Assembly (NCBI GenBank): GCA_005239165.1
Contig: RAPG01000010.1
Location: 62,001 to 126,000 of the forward strand
Origin: Allopusillimonas ginsengisoli
Lineage (GTDB): Bacteria > Pseudomonadota > Gammaproteobacteria > Burkholderiales > Burkholderiaceae_B
DNA: 64,000 bases
Direction: 5' to 3'
Position 1 is the first letter of the stretch, and each line of letters starts with the position of its first letter. Both the position numbers and the translations under genes were made by a program. A model generated the notes under the pieces. It worked only from the letters and a program-made list of their open reading frames with translations. It ran no database searches and was not told the origin of the DNA. This document shows, piece by piece, positions 17,016 to 26,259 of this stretch.

Positions 17016-17949
17016 AGGTGGCATCACCGCCTTTCAGGCCCAACATGCTACGCGCCTCATCGGGCGTAGCAATCTCCAAAGAAAGTTCGTCGAGCATGCG
17101 ACGAACTTTCCTGACCTGATCAGCGCTGGATGCGGCAAGCTCTCCCTTATTGAGAAACAGGCTGTCTTCCAGGCCCACGCGAATATTTCCGCCCATGAGC
17201 GCAGACATCATCGAAAGCCGCATCTGATGGCGCCCTGCCCCAAGCACTGAAAACCTGTAGCTGTCCCGGCCAAACAGGCGATCGGCCGTGGTTCGCATAT
17301 GCACCAGATTCTCAGTGTCAGGCCCCATTCCGCCCAGCACACCGAATATGCATTGTATGAACAGCGGCCCCTTGATCAGGCCTGCATCGACAAAATGGGC
17401 GAGGTTGTATAAATGCCCCAGGTCATAGCACTCAAACTCAAAGCGCGTTCCATGCTCATCGCCAAGCATATGGAGAATGCGTTTGATGTCTTTGAAGGTG
17501 TTGCGAAAGATCAGATCTTCCATGCCCTCTATGTAAGGCTTTTCCCACTCATGCTTCCAGTGTGTAATCTTCTCCGCTGCCGGATGAATCGAAAAGTTCA
17601 TTGAGCCCATGTTCAGGGAACACATTTCCGGTGCGGCAATCAGCGGGTAGGCAAGCCGCTCTTCCAGGCTCATGCGGGTACTGCCACCGGTAGTGATATT
17701 AATCACCGCATTCGTCGCCGCCTTGATCTTAGGTACAAACTGATCGAATACATTGGGATCAGAAACCGGCCTGCCATCCACCGGGTCTCTCGCATGCAAA
17801 TGCAATACAGCTGCGCCCGCCTCACTGGCCGCGATGGCGTCCGCCGCGATCTGTTCCGGCGTCAATGGCAGGTGTGGCGACATCGACGGCGTATGCACGC
17901 TCCCGGTTACCGCGCAGGTAATTATTACTTTATCTTTTGGGTGATTCAT
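16984..17949 (-). CDS. BKACE-family beta-keto acid cleavage enzyme
   Basis: This 321-residue TIM-barrel enzyme belongs to the BKACE (DUF849) family. Members use a divalent metal, usually Zn, to condense a beta-keto acid with acetyl-CoA, giving acetoacetate and a new acyl-CoA. Landmarks are ITCAVTGSVHTP at the N-terminus, the metal-binding HLHAR near residues 49-53, NITTGG, SLNMGSMNFS, and GNIRVGLEDSLF with the conserved Glu. The natural substrate varies between subfamilies and is not readable here. It is the last gene of the minus-strand liv-type transporter operon, 43 bases after livF, suggesting that it processes what the transporter imports. Confidence 0.9.
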   Translation of the reverse strand: MNHPKDKVIITCAVTGSVHTPSMSPHLPLTPEQIAADAIAASEAGAAVLHLHARDPVDGRPVSDPNVFDQFVPKIKAATNAVINITTGGSTRMSLEERLAYPLIAAPEMCSLNMGSMNFSIHPAAEKITHWKHEWEKPYIEGMEDLIFRNTFKDIKRILHMLGDEHGTRFEFECYDLGHLYNLAHFVDAGLIKGPLFIQCIFGVLGGMGPDTENLVHMRTTADRLFGRDSYRFSVLGAGRHQMRLSMMSALMGGNIRVGLEDSLFLNKGELAASSADQVRKVRRMLDELSLEIATPDEARSMLGLKGGDATFIDTQRSRQR

Positions 17950-17992
17950 CTTTTAGTTCCAACATCCAGATAATGGCGGCATTCGGTGTCGC

Positions 17993-18712
17993 CTAGACCG
18001 CAAGCCAGTCAGCCAGCAGTTGCTCATCGCCAACGACTTCTTGCGGGCTTCCCTCGTATACGATGCGGCCATGCCCCATGACGCACATACGCGTGGATAC
18101 CTTCAGGGCAATGGCCAGTTTCTGCTCAACCAGAATCACGGACACACCCTTCTGGTGTATGTCACGGATGCAGTCTCCAACCGCCGTAACGATCTTGGGC
18201 GCAAGACCCTCTGTAGGCTCGTCAATCAGTATGATTTTCGGATTACCCAGTAGCGACCGGCAGATAGTGAGCATCTGCTGCTCCCCGCCTGAAAGGCTGC
18301 CGGCCAGCGTGTTGCGTCGCTCCTTCAGACGTGGAAAGTAGTCGAACATCTCGTCTACAGACCAGCGATAGACGCCGGCCGTTACCGGCTGCTCTCCCAT
18401 CCGAAAATTTTCATCCACCGTCAGATTGGCGAAAACCTCGCGCTCTTCAGGAACGTACGCGATGCCAGCCCGACAGATCTCAAAAGACCTCAAGCCCGCC
18501 ATGCTGTTTCCGCCAAGCACGACGCGGCCGGACGTAGGCGGCAACAATCCCATAATGGCCTTAAGCGTCGTCGACCTGCCAGATCCGTTGCGGCCGATAA
18601 GGCTGACAACCTCATTGGCCCCAACCTCGAACGACACGCCGTGCAGAACATGGCTTTTCCCATAATGCGCGTGCACATCCTCAACGCGCAGCAGTGGCTG
18701 ATCGGGCGTCAT
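17993..18712 (-). CDS. livF: HAAT-family ABC transporter ATPase (LivF-like)
   Basis: This 239-residue nucleotide-binding subunit has signature LSGGEQQM and Walker B KIILIDEPTEGLAP, as in LivF. Walker A reads GRNGSGRST, with Arg46 in place of the invariant Lys (codon AGG). It overlaps livG by 4 bases. With LivG it would power a transporter for amino acids or other small carboxylates. The operon ends in a beta-keto acid cleavage enzyme, so the cargo may not be an amino acid. Confidence 0.88.
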   Translation of the reverse strand: MTPDQPLLRVEDVHAHYGKSHVLHGVSFEVGANEVVSLIGRNGSGRSTTLKAIMGLLPPTSGRVVLGGNSMAGLRSFEICRAGIAYVPEEREVFANLTVDENFRMGEQPVTAGVYRWSVDEMFDYFPRLKERRNTLAGSLSGGEQQMLTICRSLLGNPKIILIDEPTEGLAPKIVTAVGDCIRDIHQKGVSVILVEQKLAIALKVSTRMCVMGHGRIVYEGSPQEVVGDEQLLADWLAV

Positions 18713-19464
18713 GCAGTCACCTCTTCCCCAAGATAAGCCTCTTTCACCCCGGCGTCGCGACGCACCTCGTCAGGCGACCCGGTCGCAATAATTTGACCAT
18801 ACACGAGCACGCTGACCCGGTCACTCAATGAAAAGACCACCTCCATATCGTGCTCCACAATCAGCAAGGCCCTGCCTGTCGTGACTTCCTTGATAAGGGC
18901 TGTCGTGTATTCAGCCTCTTCCTTGGACATGCCCGCCATGGGCTCGTCCAGCAGGATAACTTTGGGATCGGATGCCAGCGTCATGGCAATTTCAAGAGAA
19001 CGCTGCTCCGAGTAGGACATCTCGCCTGCGACGGTTTGGGCGCGTGCAGTCAGACGGACCTGTTCCAGCAATTGCTCGCTCTGGACCCGCACACTTCGGT
19101 TGGCACTGATAAACCGCCAGAAACAGTATTGCAGGCCATGGGCCTGCATGACTGCAAGCCTAATGTTTTCGAAGACGGACAGCCGCGGGAATATATTGGT
19201 GATCTGAAACGATCGGGCCAGCCCCATGCGGTTAATGGCCTGCGGGCTTTTGCCCGTGATAGATTGACCATTCAAGGATACGTCGCCTGACGTTGGAAGA
19301 ATGTTGCCGGAGATCAGATGAAAGAGTGTCGACTTTCCTGCACCATTGGGCCCAATAATGGCATGGCGCTCATTGTCCAGAACAGACAGATTGACACCAC
19401 GGATAATCTCCGTTGCGCCGAATGATTTCTTCAGATCGCGCAGTATTAAAATGGGATGAGTCAT
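18709..19464 (-). CDS. livG: HAAT-family ABC transporter ATPase (LivG-like)
   Basis: This 251-residue ATPase has an intact Walker A (GPNGAGKST), the LivG-type insert after the Q-loop, signature MSYSEQRSLEIAM, Walker B KVILLDEPMAGMS and switch His in VEHDMEVVF. The signature is SYSEQ instead of the canonical LSGGQ, a variant common in LivG proteins. It overlaps both livF and livM by 4 bases, indicating coupled translation. Confidence 0.9.
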   Translation of the reverse strand: MTHPILILRDLKKSFGATEIIRGVNLSVLDNERHAIIGPNGAGKSTLFHLISGNILPTSGDVSLNGQSITGKSPQAINRMGLARSFQITNIFPRLSVFENIRLAVMQAHGLQYCFWRFISANRSVRVQSEQLLEQVRLTARAQTVAGEMSYSEQRSLEIAMTLASDPKVILLDEPMAGMSKEEAEYTTALIKEVTTGRALLIVEHDMEVVFSLSDRVSVLVYGQIIATGSPDEVRRDAGVKEAYLGEEVTA

Positions 19465-20744
19465 GCAGGCCTCTGCTCAGTGGTCGCGCCCATGGCGCTT
19501 TCTTCGGCGACATCCTGCTCGCCAGAGTGTGCAGCCAGGCAGGATTTCGCCAGCTTCCAGAACACAATGCCAATCACGGCCAGCACGACAGGCACTATCC
19601 ACGTACCGACGCCCAGCGGCTCCCAGCCCCGGCCAAAAAGCGCAATCTGCGGAAAGCTGCCGTCGGTGCTGGCTTTGGCCAGAGATTGGTAATCTTGCGA
19701 AAAAACACGTCGCAACAATTCTGTGACAAATACACTGGCCGCCGTGCAGCAGGTAAATGCCATCACATACAGCAGCGCCACAGGTGCAAATACCCTTACG
19801 CCCACGCGCTTTGCACACGAAATAGCCAGCAGGGCCAGCCCGCTTATGCCAGTTGGCATAAACATCATTACCAGCACAAAAATCAGGCCTTGATACAACA
19901 GCCAGGATTGCGTGAGGTCTGACACGGCATAGCCAAAGAACGTCATCAGCGCTGCGCCAATTGCCGGACCCAGGAACACGTTCACACCGCCTATGTAGGT
20001 ATTCAAGACCACGGCAGCAGAGAGTGAGGGATCAAAGATCACGTAGTTTGCCGATTCGTTGCTAACGACCAGCAGTGCACCTGCGATGCCCGAGAACATT
20101 CCTGAAATGGCAAAAACAACTACGCTGATACGATGCACTTCATAGCCAAGAAAGCGCAGGCGATGGGTGTTTTCACGCAGGCCTAGCGCCAGCCTTCCGA
20201 GCGGGGTGAAGGTGATCAGATACAGCAACAGCAGGCAGAGCGCGACCCACACAAGCGTCAGGTAATACACCTCGTTGGTAGAGCCAAAGGTGAATCCCCA
20301 GGCGGGCATGCGCATGGTCGATACGCCGGCCTCACCGCCAAATATGCCCACCAGATGCGGCGCGAGGGCGTGAACCAGCTCCGCAATCGCCAAAGTGATC
20401 ATGGCGAAATACGTACCGCTGCGCTGTGTGGCAAACCAGCCTGCGATCACGCCAAACAAAAGGCCGCCGACTGCACCGGCCAGCGGCATCAGAGGCGTAG
20501 GCAACAAGCCTGCGCCACCTAGCGCGTTCATGGCGTGTATGGTTGAAAACGCACCCACACCAAAATAGGCAGAATGTCCAAACGACAGCATGCCTGCCTG
20601 GCCGCACAAAAGGTTATACGCGCAGGCGAACAGTGCGGCGATCAACATGGGGATCGCCGCGTTGACCAGTCCTTGCGACAACACAAAGGGCACAGTCGCC
20701 AACAACGCGACACCTGTCACGGCTATCAATAATTTAGTTTTCAT
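19461..20744 (-). CDS. livM: HAAT-family ABC transporter permease (LivM-like), C-terminally extended
   Basis: This 427-residue inner-membrane permease has a core (about 1-320) with LivM features: LLCGQAGMLSFGHSAYFGVGA early, TFTPLGRLALGLREN as the coupling loop, and VVLNTYIGGVNVFLGPAIGAAL. It is roughly 90-100 residues longer than usual. The extension adds two hydrophobic segments and an intervening region with VTELLRRVFSQDYQSL, ending in a polar tail. A comparable extension occurs in some LivM homologues as far as I recall, so it is probably genuine. Confidence 0.88.
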   Translation of the reverse strand: MKTKLLIAVTGVALLATVPFVLSQGLVNAAIPMLIAALFACAYNLLCGQAGMLSFGHSAYFGVGAFSTIHAMNALGGAGLLPTPLMPLAGAVGGLLFGVIAGWFATQRSGTYFAMITLAIAELVHALAPHLVGIFGGEAGVSTMRMPAWGFTFGSTNEVYYLTLVWVALCLLLLYLITFTPLGRLALGLRENTHRLRFLGYEVHRISVVVFAISGMFSGIAGALLVVSNESANYVIFDPSLSAAVVLNTYIGGVNVFLGPAIGAALMTFFGYAVSDLTQSWLLYQGLIFVLVMMFMPTGISGLALLAISCAKRVGVRVFAPVALLYVMAFTCCTAASVFVTELLRRVFSQDYQSLAKASTDGSFPQIALFGRGWEPLGVGTWIVPVVLAVIGIVFWKLAKSCLAAHSGEQDVAEESAMGATTEQRPA

Positions 20745-20748
20745 GACT

Positions 20749-21690
20749 TTACCCTTTGCTGCCCATCAGACCGTGGGGCCGTATTAGCAGAACCAGCAGC
20801 ATCAACGCGAACGGTATGGTCGATGCCAGGCTGGATACCTTGAGCGTGAAGATGCCACCCGCGTGCTCCGCCCAGGCTCCTGCCCCAAATAGCGATAGAA
20901 AATCAGCCAGCGTGGCGTCAATGCCGACCGCAACGGATGTCACGACACCGATCAAAATAGAGGCGACCATGGCGCCGCCGAGTGAACCCAGGCCGCCGAC
21001 CACCACCACCACAAAGACCAGTACGCCAAGCTCAAGCGCCATATTGGGGTTGGTCGTATAGAAGGCACCGGCCACTGCGCCTGCCAGACCCGCCAGCGCC
21101 GATCCAACGCCAAATACGCCCATGAAAACAAGAGGCACATTGTGGCCCAGGGCCTCGGCCATCTTTGGACGGTAAAGCGCGGATCTCACCACAATGCCCA
21201 CGCGCGTTCGCGTAAGCAGTTGGTAGATGGCGATGAACATGGTGATGGCCACGCCACCCATGAAGATCCGATAAGCGGGGTAGTTCAGGCCGCCCAGTGC
21301 AAAAGCCGAAAAGTCCAAGCTGCTGGGAACCCTGTAGTTGACGGGGTAATTGCCAAAGAACAGCTTTATCAGCTCGGCAATGATGAAAGACAGGCCGAAG
21401 GTAACCAAGAGTTCATGCGCGTGGCCATGATGATGAACCCTGCGCAAAATGTAGCGCTCCACCAGCGCGCCAACCACGCCCACAAGCACCGGCGACACAA
21501 TCAAAGCCCACCAAAAGCCTAGCGGCCCCTGCAAGACATAGGCAAAGTACGCGCCCAACATATAAAAGGAGGCATGTGCAAAATTCAGAATACCCATCAT
21601 TCCGAAAATGAGGGTCAGGCCCGCTGATACCATGAATAGCAGCAGGCCATAGATGACACCGTTCAACAGCGCGATAACAAGTTGGTCCAT
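20749..21690 (-). CDS. livH: HAAT-family ABC transporter permease (LivH-like)
   Basis: This 313-residue permease has LivH landmarks: SAGLTLIFGMMGILNFAHASFYMLGAYF at the N-terminus (quoted only in part of its length as a motif region, residues about 20-50), VRSALYRPKMAEALGHNVP as the cytoplasmic coupling loop, and VVVGGLGSLGGAM. ATG 21690 (MDQLVIALLNG) is chosen over the in-frame start 51 bases upstream because it begins at the first membrane helix. It is separated from livM by 4 bases and from the binding protein gene by 119 bases. Confidence 0.9.
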   Translation of the reverse strand: MDQLVIALLNGVIYGLLLFMVSAGLTLIFGMMGILNFAHASFYMLGAYFAYVLQGPLGFWWALIVSPVLVGVVGALVERYILRRVHHHGHAHELLVTFGLSFIIAELIKLFFGNYPVNYRVPSSLDFSAFALGGLNYPAYRIFMGGVAITMFIAIYQLLTRTRVGIVVRSALYRPKMAEALGHNVPLVFMGVFGVGSALAGLAGAVAGAFYTTNPNMALELGVLVFVVVVVGGLGSLGGAMVASILIGVVTSVAVGIDATLADFLSLFGAGAWAEHAGGIFTLKVSSLASTIPFALMLLVLLIRPHGLMGSKG

Positions 21691-21809
21691 AATGATCTCA
21701 GTCCAGGCGCACAAAACTCTCTTCGGACCCGCGCACCACACATCTGTGTTGCAAGCAGGTCCGGTCGATGATTACTCTAAGATTGCGTGGCCGCTGGCCA
21801 CGTTGTGAT

Positions 21810-23054
21810 TCAGCCTGGGCGCTTCATATCGCACGTCGATTGTGCAGGTGTGGCAGCTTCTTCCGCAGTAAACTTTTCGACAGGTTTAAAGCCCATATCT
21901 GTGCCGTCATCTTTATACAGCGCATCTTTCGAGGCAACTGCCACCACCAGCGGCAACAGCACCTGGTGATCATCAGCGCGCATGGTGAGCTTGCCCATAG
22001 GCGTGTCGATCGATGTTTTCTCCAGCGCGCTGGCCAGCTTCTGCACGTTGAGCTTGCCATCCTCAGGCTTTACCTGATTGAGCGCATCAGCCACCATCAT
22101 CAGGCCAAACACAGTTTGCGGCTCAATGAAGGCAGGTGCATGGCCCATCTTAGATTGGTAATCCTTGACGAAGGCTGCGCCTGCATCGCCCGCTGCCTCA
22201 GCATTGAAGGCCTGAGCCACAAAATGCCCTTCGGCCAGATCACCCGCGTTGGCCAGATTGCCGGGCTGATCCAGAAAGACGGTGCCAAATCGCGTTTTCA
22301 GGCCGGCTGCCTTCGTCGCTTTCATCAACAGCAGCAGGTCGTTGGACCAGTTTCCGGTAATAACGGTGTCGGCGTTAGACGCTGCGATCTTGTTCACGTA
22401 AGGCGCAAAATCCTGCACCTTGTTGACATCATGCAGAGTCTTCTCCACGACCTGATAGCCGCCTGCCGCCGCATTGTCGACGATGGCCTGCTCCATGTCC
22501 TGACCCCAGGAGTAGTTCTGGTTTATTGAATACACACGTGTTCCCAGCACACCGGCGTGCTTCATGCCGGCGACCAGTGCCTTGGTTCTTACCTGAGCAT
22601 TGCCGGCGACGCGGAAGTGATAGAACTGGCATTTCTTGCCGGTCAACTCAAGCGCTTCAGCACCCACGTTAAGATAAAGCAGCTCTTTGCCGGGGTTACG
22701 CAGATTGTGCTTGCGCACGTCTTCGGTAATTTGCCCACCTATGGCAGACGATGCGCCCTGAACAATGATTTGCACACCGTCGGCTGCAGCGGCCTTGAGC
22801 TTGTCAGCCGCTCCTGCCGGGCCTCCCTGGTTATCGTACTCAACGAGTTCAATCTTCTCGCCATTCCACCCTCCTGCCGCATTCATTTCGTCTACGGCGT
22901 AGCGCGCGGCGGCGCGATACAACAGGCCGGTCGATGCCTGCGGCCCTGAAAGCGTCTCCAGAACGGCAATTTTGACGGGTGCCGCAACGGCAAGCGTGCT
23001 CGCCAGCAACAGCCCCGACGAAAAAGAAAAGCCCAACGTTTTGCGTAAATTCAT
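21810..23054 (-). CDS. HAAT-family periplasmic substrate-binding protein (LivK-like)
   Basis: This 414-residue secreted binding protein has a signal peptide (MNLRKTLGFSFSSGLLLAS, cleavage after VAA) and a type I periplasmic fold starting VKIAVLETLSGPQAS, with QGASSAIGG, YSINQNYSWGQDM and GNWSNDLLLL. It is the first gene of the minus-strand transporter-BKACE operon. ATG 23054 is chosen because the signal peptide follows directly and CAGGAGA precedes it; the open frame extends upstream without a signal sequence. The ligand is unknown. Confidence 0.9.
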   Translation of the reverse strand: MNLRKTLGFSFSSGLLLASTLAVAAPVKIAVLETLSGPQASTGLLYRAAARYAVDEMNAAGGWNGEKIELVEYDNQGGPAGAADKLKAAAADGVQIIVQGASSAIGGQITEDVRKHNLRNPGKELLYLNVGAEALELTGKKCQFYHFRVAGNAQVRTKALVAGMKHAGVLGTRVYSINQNYSWGQDMEQAIVDNAAAGGYQVVEKTLHDVNKVQDFAPYVNKIAASNADTVITGNWSNDLLLLMKATKAAGLKTRFGTVFLDQPGNLANAGDLAEGHFVAQAFNAEAAGDAGAAFVKDYQSKMGHAPAFIEPQTVFGLMMVADALNQVKPEDGKLNVQKLASALEKTSIDTPMGKLTMRADDHQVLLPLVVAVASKDALYKDDGTDMGFKPVEKFTAEEAATPAQSTCDMKRPG

Positions 23055-23349
23055 TGCATGTCTCCTGGTATGTGTTTTTTTGCCGTAGCGGGTCCGCATC
23101 CGTCTTTTCACAAGTATTTTGACGGGACGGCAGCCAGCTTCCGGCGCCATGGGGATAGAATCAGTGAGTCACGCAAATGGTAGAGGGTGAGGCGGGGCTA
23201 GCGACAGATCAATAAAGGACGACTACGTATCGCTTTAGGACATCGACGGTCGGTGTTTACCCTGAAGATGCCTGGCAGCGTATGCGAGCGACGGAGCTGC
23301 CAGCCTTGCAGGGACATTTTCGGATACGCAAACCGTTGAACCGAGAACT

Positions 23350-24147
23350 TCAGAATTTATATTGCAGCCCCGCGACGACAAAATTGTATTGCTGCCGCCC
23401 AAGATTCACGCGCCATGCTGCCGTTGGCAGATGCACGCCAGGATAGTCGGTTGCGCCAAAGACATAGTTTGTGGCGTTGATCGAAACATATCGGTACTCG
23501 GTAAACAGATATAAATTCTTGTGTATCTGCCCCTTGATACCCGCTTTAAGCTGCATGGCGAAGGCGGTGCTTGATGCGTCAGGATCTGAATTGAAATGAT
23601 TGATACCGGGTTCTGAAGGGTTGGCAGAATCTGATCCCTTGATAGAAACAAAAGCAGCTCCCGCACCCACACCAACATAGGGGAAAACCTTGTTCGAGTA
23701 TGGGGTCTGAATCGTGAACACTGCATTGGCGAGCAAGAGATTAGTCTTCATGGGAATAGTCACATACTGCGTTCCCAATGCGCGGGGTCTGACAGGCATG
23801 GTGCCGGTGGGCGAGTATTTTCCAAGAAAAACACCTTCAAGCTCCACTGCTGGCTTCAGGCTCCATCTGGCTTGCCCGAGATTCCAGCGATCCCATTCAT
23901 AACCTGCCTGAACGCCACCCATGGAGACACGTGTGCTGCTTCCGGTGGAGCCGTTTGCATGGATAGGCAGCGAACGCACGTTATTAAGGTGGACTGCCCC
24001 TTTTTGCTGCAAACTGGTCGCGATTGCCGCGCCCGTACCGCCGAAAACCCCAACGTATGCGCCTTGATCACTCTGTGCGTCGGCGGCAATACACGAACCA
24101 CTCCCAAGTGCGCTGACAAGCAGGCACAGAACACTTTTCGATTTCAT
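23350..24147 (-). CDS. Outer-membrane beta-barrel (opacity-like porin) protein
   Basis: This 265-residue protein has a signal peptide (MKSKSVLCLLVSALGSGSCIA) and alternating hydrophobic strands: YVGVFGGTGAA, GGVQAGYEW, VFPYVGVGAGAAFVSIKG, NLYLFTEYRYVSINATNYVF. It ends QYKF, the C-terminal Phe typical of proteins inserted by the BAM machinery. The YLFTEYRY strand is characteristic of the OmpA-like/opacity barrel group. It lies upstream of the transporter operon on the same strand, with a 295-base gap, and might provide outer-membrane passage for the same solute. Confidence 0.8.
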   Translation of the reverse strand: MKSKSVLCLLVSALGSGSCIAADAQSDQGAYVGVFGGTGAAIATSLQQKGAVHLNNVRSLPIHANGSTGSSTRVSMGGVQAGYEWDRWNLGQARWSLKPAVELEGVFLGKYSPTGTMPVRPRALGTQYVTIPMKTNLLLANAVFTIQTPYSNKVFPYVGVGAGAAFVSIKGSDSANPSEPGINHFNSDPDASSTAFAMQLKAGIKGQIHKNLYLFTEYRYVSINATNYVFGATDYPGVHLPTAAWRVNLGRQQYNFVVAGLQYKF

Positions 24148-24462
24148 TGTCTCTCCATTATGCTTTTCTTGCCGGGCAGGCCGGCAGTATTTTCATATTT
24201 TCGTGAAGGTTCGAGCCTTGTTGTTTCCGCGTGCAGTCTCGCCACCTCGCGTATAAATCTAGTTATACACACTTGACTATATGAGCTTGCAGCATTCATG
24301 GCAACATATGGTAACCACTGTCGCTGATTCGCTGGTCGTCGCGCATCGCTCATGCAACCCTGGCTTCAGTGCTACAAACAAACTTATATGACGGCACGTT
24401 ATTTGCCTGTTGTTACGGCCTGAACCATGTCTTAAAGTTAACTGCGTACAACGGTGGCCCTT
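24148..24462. other. Intergenic region between barrel protein and BrkB-like gene
   Basis: These 315 bases hold the divergent promoters of the barrel protein and the BrkB-like gene. A palindrome GTATAAATCTAGTTATAC at 24251-24268 lies about 110 bases before the barrel start and may overlap its promoter or bind a regulator. No gene was recognised. Confidence 0.35.
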
Positions 24463-25371
24463 ATGCTCCTGACCCCCAGACAGTTTTTTCAGCTTGCAAA
24501 ATGCTCATACAAGGCATGGAGCGACGATTATGCATCAAGCATGGGCGCAGCCATCGCGTTCTACACCGTATTTTCCATAGCGCCTTTATTAATTATCGTC
24601 ATCGCCGTGGCGGGTTTCATCTGGGGTCAGGATGCCGTGCGCGGCGAAGTCATCCAGCAACTGGGAGGTCTGGTCGGTCAGGATGGAGCTGAGAGTGTGC
24701 AGGCACTTATTCGCAGCGCAGACAAACCCACTCAGGGCATTACCGCAACCATCATCAGCGTCATCATCTTGCTCGTTGGGGCAACCCGGGTCTTTGCCGA
24801 ATTGCAAAGCGCCCTCGACCGCATCTGGCAAGTTCCCGCATCGCGTAAGGTTGGTGGCTGGTGGCACATGCTGCGTGGAAGATTGCTTTCATTAGGCCTG
24901 GTGCTGGGTCTGGGCTTTCTGCTTCTGGTGTCTCTTGCCGTCAGCACAGGCCTGGCAGCCCTGGGCCATACCATGGCCGGGCTGTTTCCTGGCTGGGAGG
25001 TACTGATGCAAGTCCTGAATGCGCTTGCCTCACTTCTTATTTCAACCATACTTTTCGCACTTATCTTCAAATACATGCCACAGGCCACGATTGCGTGGCG
25101 CGATGTCTTCATTGGCGCGCTTGTCACGGCGGTTCTTTTTGAAATTGGCAAGGTGCTGATCGGCTTGTATGTGGGCAAGAGCGCCACTATTTCGTCGCTA
25201 ACTGCGGCTGGCTCACTTGTCGTTGTATTGATCTGGGTTTATTACGCGGCACAGGTGTTTTTATTGGGCGCCGAGTTCACCTGGTTTTATGCGAACCATC
25301 ATGGTTCGAGACGTGACATGCCTGAGCATGTGAATGAGCCTGCCCAAGCGGCGCATACTATTGGCCACTAA
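24463..25371 (+). CDS. YihY/BrkB-family inner-membrane protein
   Basis: This 302-residue protein has six predicted membrane segments. Family landmarks are AAIAFYTVFSIAPLLIIVIA, LVGATRVFAELQSALDRIW, YMPQATIAWRDVFIGALVTA and VLIWVYYAAQVFLLGAEFTW. The family was once annotated as ribonuclease BN, which is now known to be wrong for these membrane proteins; the function is unsettled. ATG 24463 is preferred to GTG 24454. It is likely monocistronic and convergent with the dienelactone hydrolase gene. Confidence 0.88.
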   Translation: MLLTPRQFFQLAKCSYKAWSDDYASSMGAAIAFYTVFSIAPLLIIVIAVAGFIWGQDAVRGEVIQQLGGLVGQDGAESVQALIRSADKPTQGITATIISVIILLVGATRVFAELQSALDRIWQVPASRKVGGWWHMLRGRLLSLGLVLGLGFLLLVSLAVSTGLAALGHTMAGLFPGWEVLMQVLNALASLLISTILFALIFKYMPQATIAWRDVFIGALVTAVLFEIGKVLIGLYVGKSATISSLTAAGSLVVVLIWVYYAAQVFLLGAEFTWFYANHHGSRRDMPEHVNEPAQAAHTIGH

Positions 25372-25426
25372 TGACAGCCGAGGCAGACGGCTAGCCCGGC
25401 ATGCAGGCCACCGCCATCACCAAGAC

Positions 25427-26118
25427 TTAACCAGCGTGTTGTTGCATAAATGCAAGTGAGCGTTCTTCGGCCAGCTTGGCAGCCGCCTCATCAGCATGCA
25501 CGCCACCGGCCGGGCGAAGGCATGATCGCAGTCTGCATATAGGTGTGCTTCCCACCCTTTCTTATCTTTAATTGCCGCAAGAATGGTCTCGCGCACAGGC
25601 TCTGGCACGTATGAATCAAGCGCGGCAATATGCAGCAAAGTAGGGACGACTGAAGCAGGCGTCGCAGGAATTAACTGCTCCCGCCCCACACCGTAATAGC
25701 TCACCGCGCATTTAACCCCGGTATCGGCGGCCATGCGCACAGCAAGCCGGCCGCCCCAGCAGTAGCCCAGGCCCGCGATACGAACGTTACCTATTTGTCG
25801 GGCCAGCCAGGTGCGAGCGACCTCCAGGTCAGCAACCGTCAAATCCTCGTCCATGCTTTGCATGAGTTCGACACCGCGTGCGAATTCTTCTGGCTTGGAC
25901 GGTTCAAGATCGACGCCTGCCTCTTTGCGCCAGAATAGGTCCGGGCATATGACGTTATAGCCAAGGCTGGCCCAACGCTCAGCGGCGGTGCGCATGGCAG
26001 CATTAACACCAAATATTTCCTGAACCAGCACAATGCCTGGCGCGTTTATGGTGGTCGCTTCAACGAAGTAGGCATCAAACTCCTTGCCTTCTTTGCTGAT
26101 CAGAGTGATGTGACTCAT
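25427..26118 (-). CDS. Dienelactone hydrolase family protein, frameshifted near the 3' end
   Basis: This alpha/beta hydrolase (about 230 residues when restored) has the family's Cys-Asp-His triad: Cys in GYCWGG, Asp in ALDSYVPE, His in CDHAFARP. It probably hydrolyses a lactone or ester in the cytoplasm. As written, the frame after ARP reads an unrelated tail to 25417. Restoring one G at about 25506-25507 yields the expected GGVHADEAAAKLAEERSLAF and a stop at 25427. The span is one base short of a multiple of three. ATG 26118 is the domain start; the open frame further upstream has no homologous content. Confidence 0.82.
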
Positions 26119-26259
26119 ATGCTTGACTCCTTGTATTGTGGACAGGAAAGAAATGACCAGTTTGCGGCGTACAGGCGTCATTGCGCAAAGTTTGCTAACG
26201 TGCCCGTGACAGCCCGGTATCATAGGGTAGCCCATCAAACCGTCCATGCCTCCATAATC

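Noticed and set aside
21768..22529. 253-codon plus-strand open frame antisense to the HAAT binding protein
   Set aside because: It is a shadow of a secreted protein gene with a signal peptide on the other strand.
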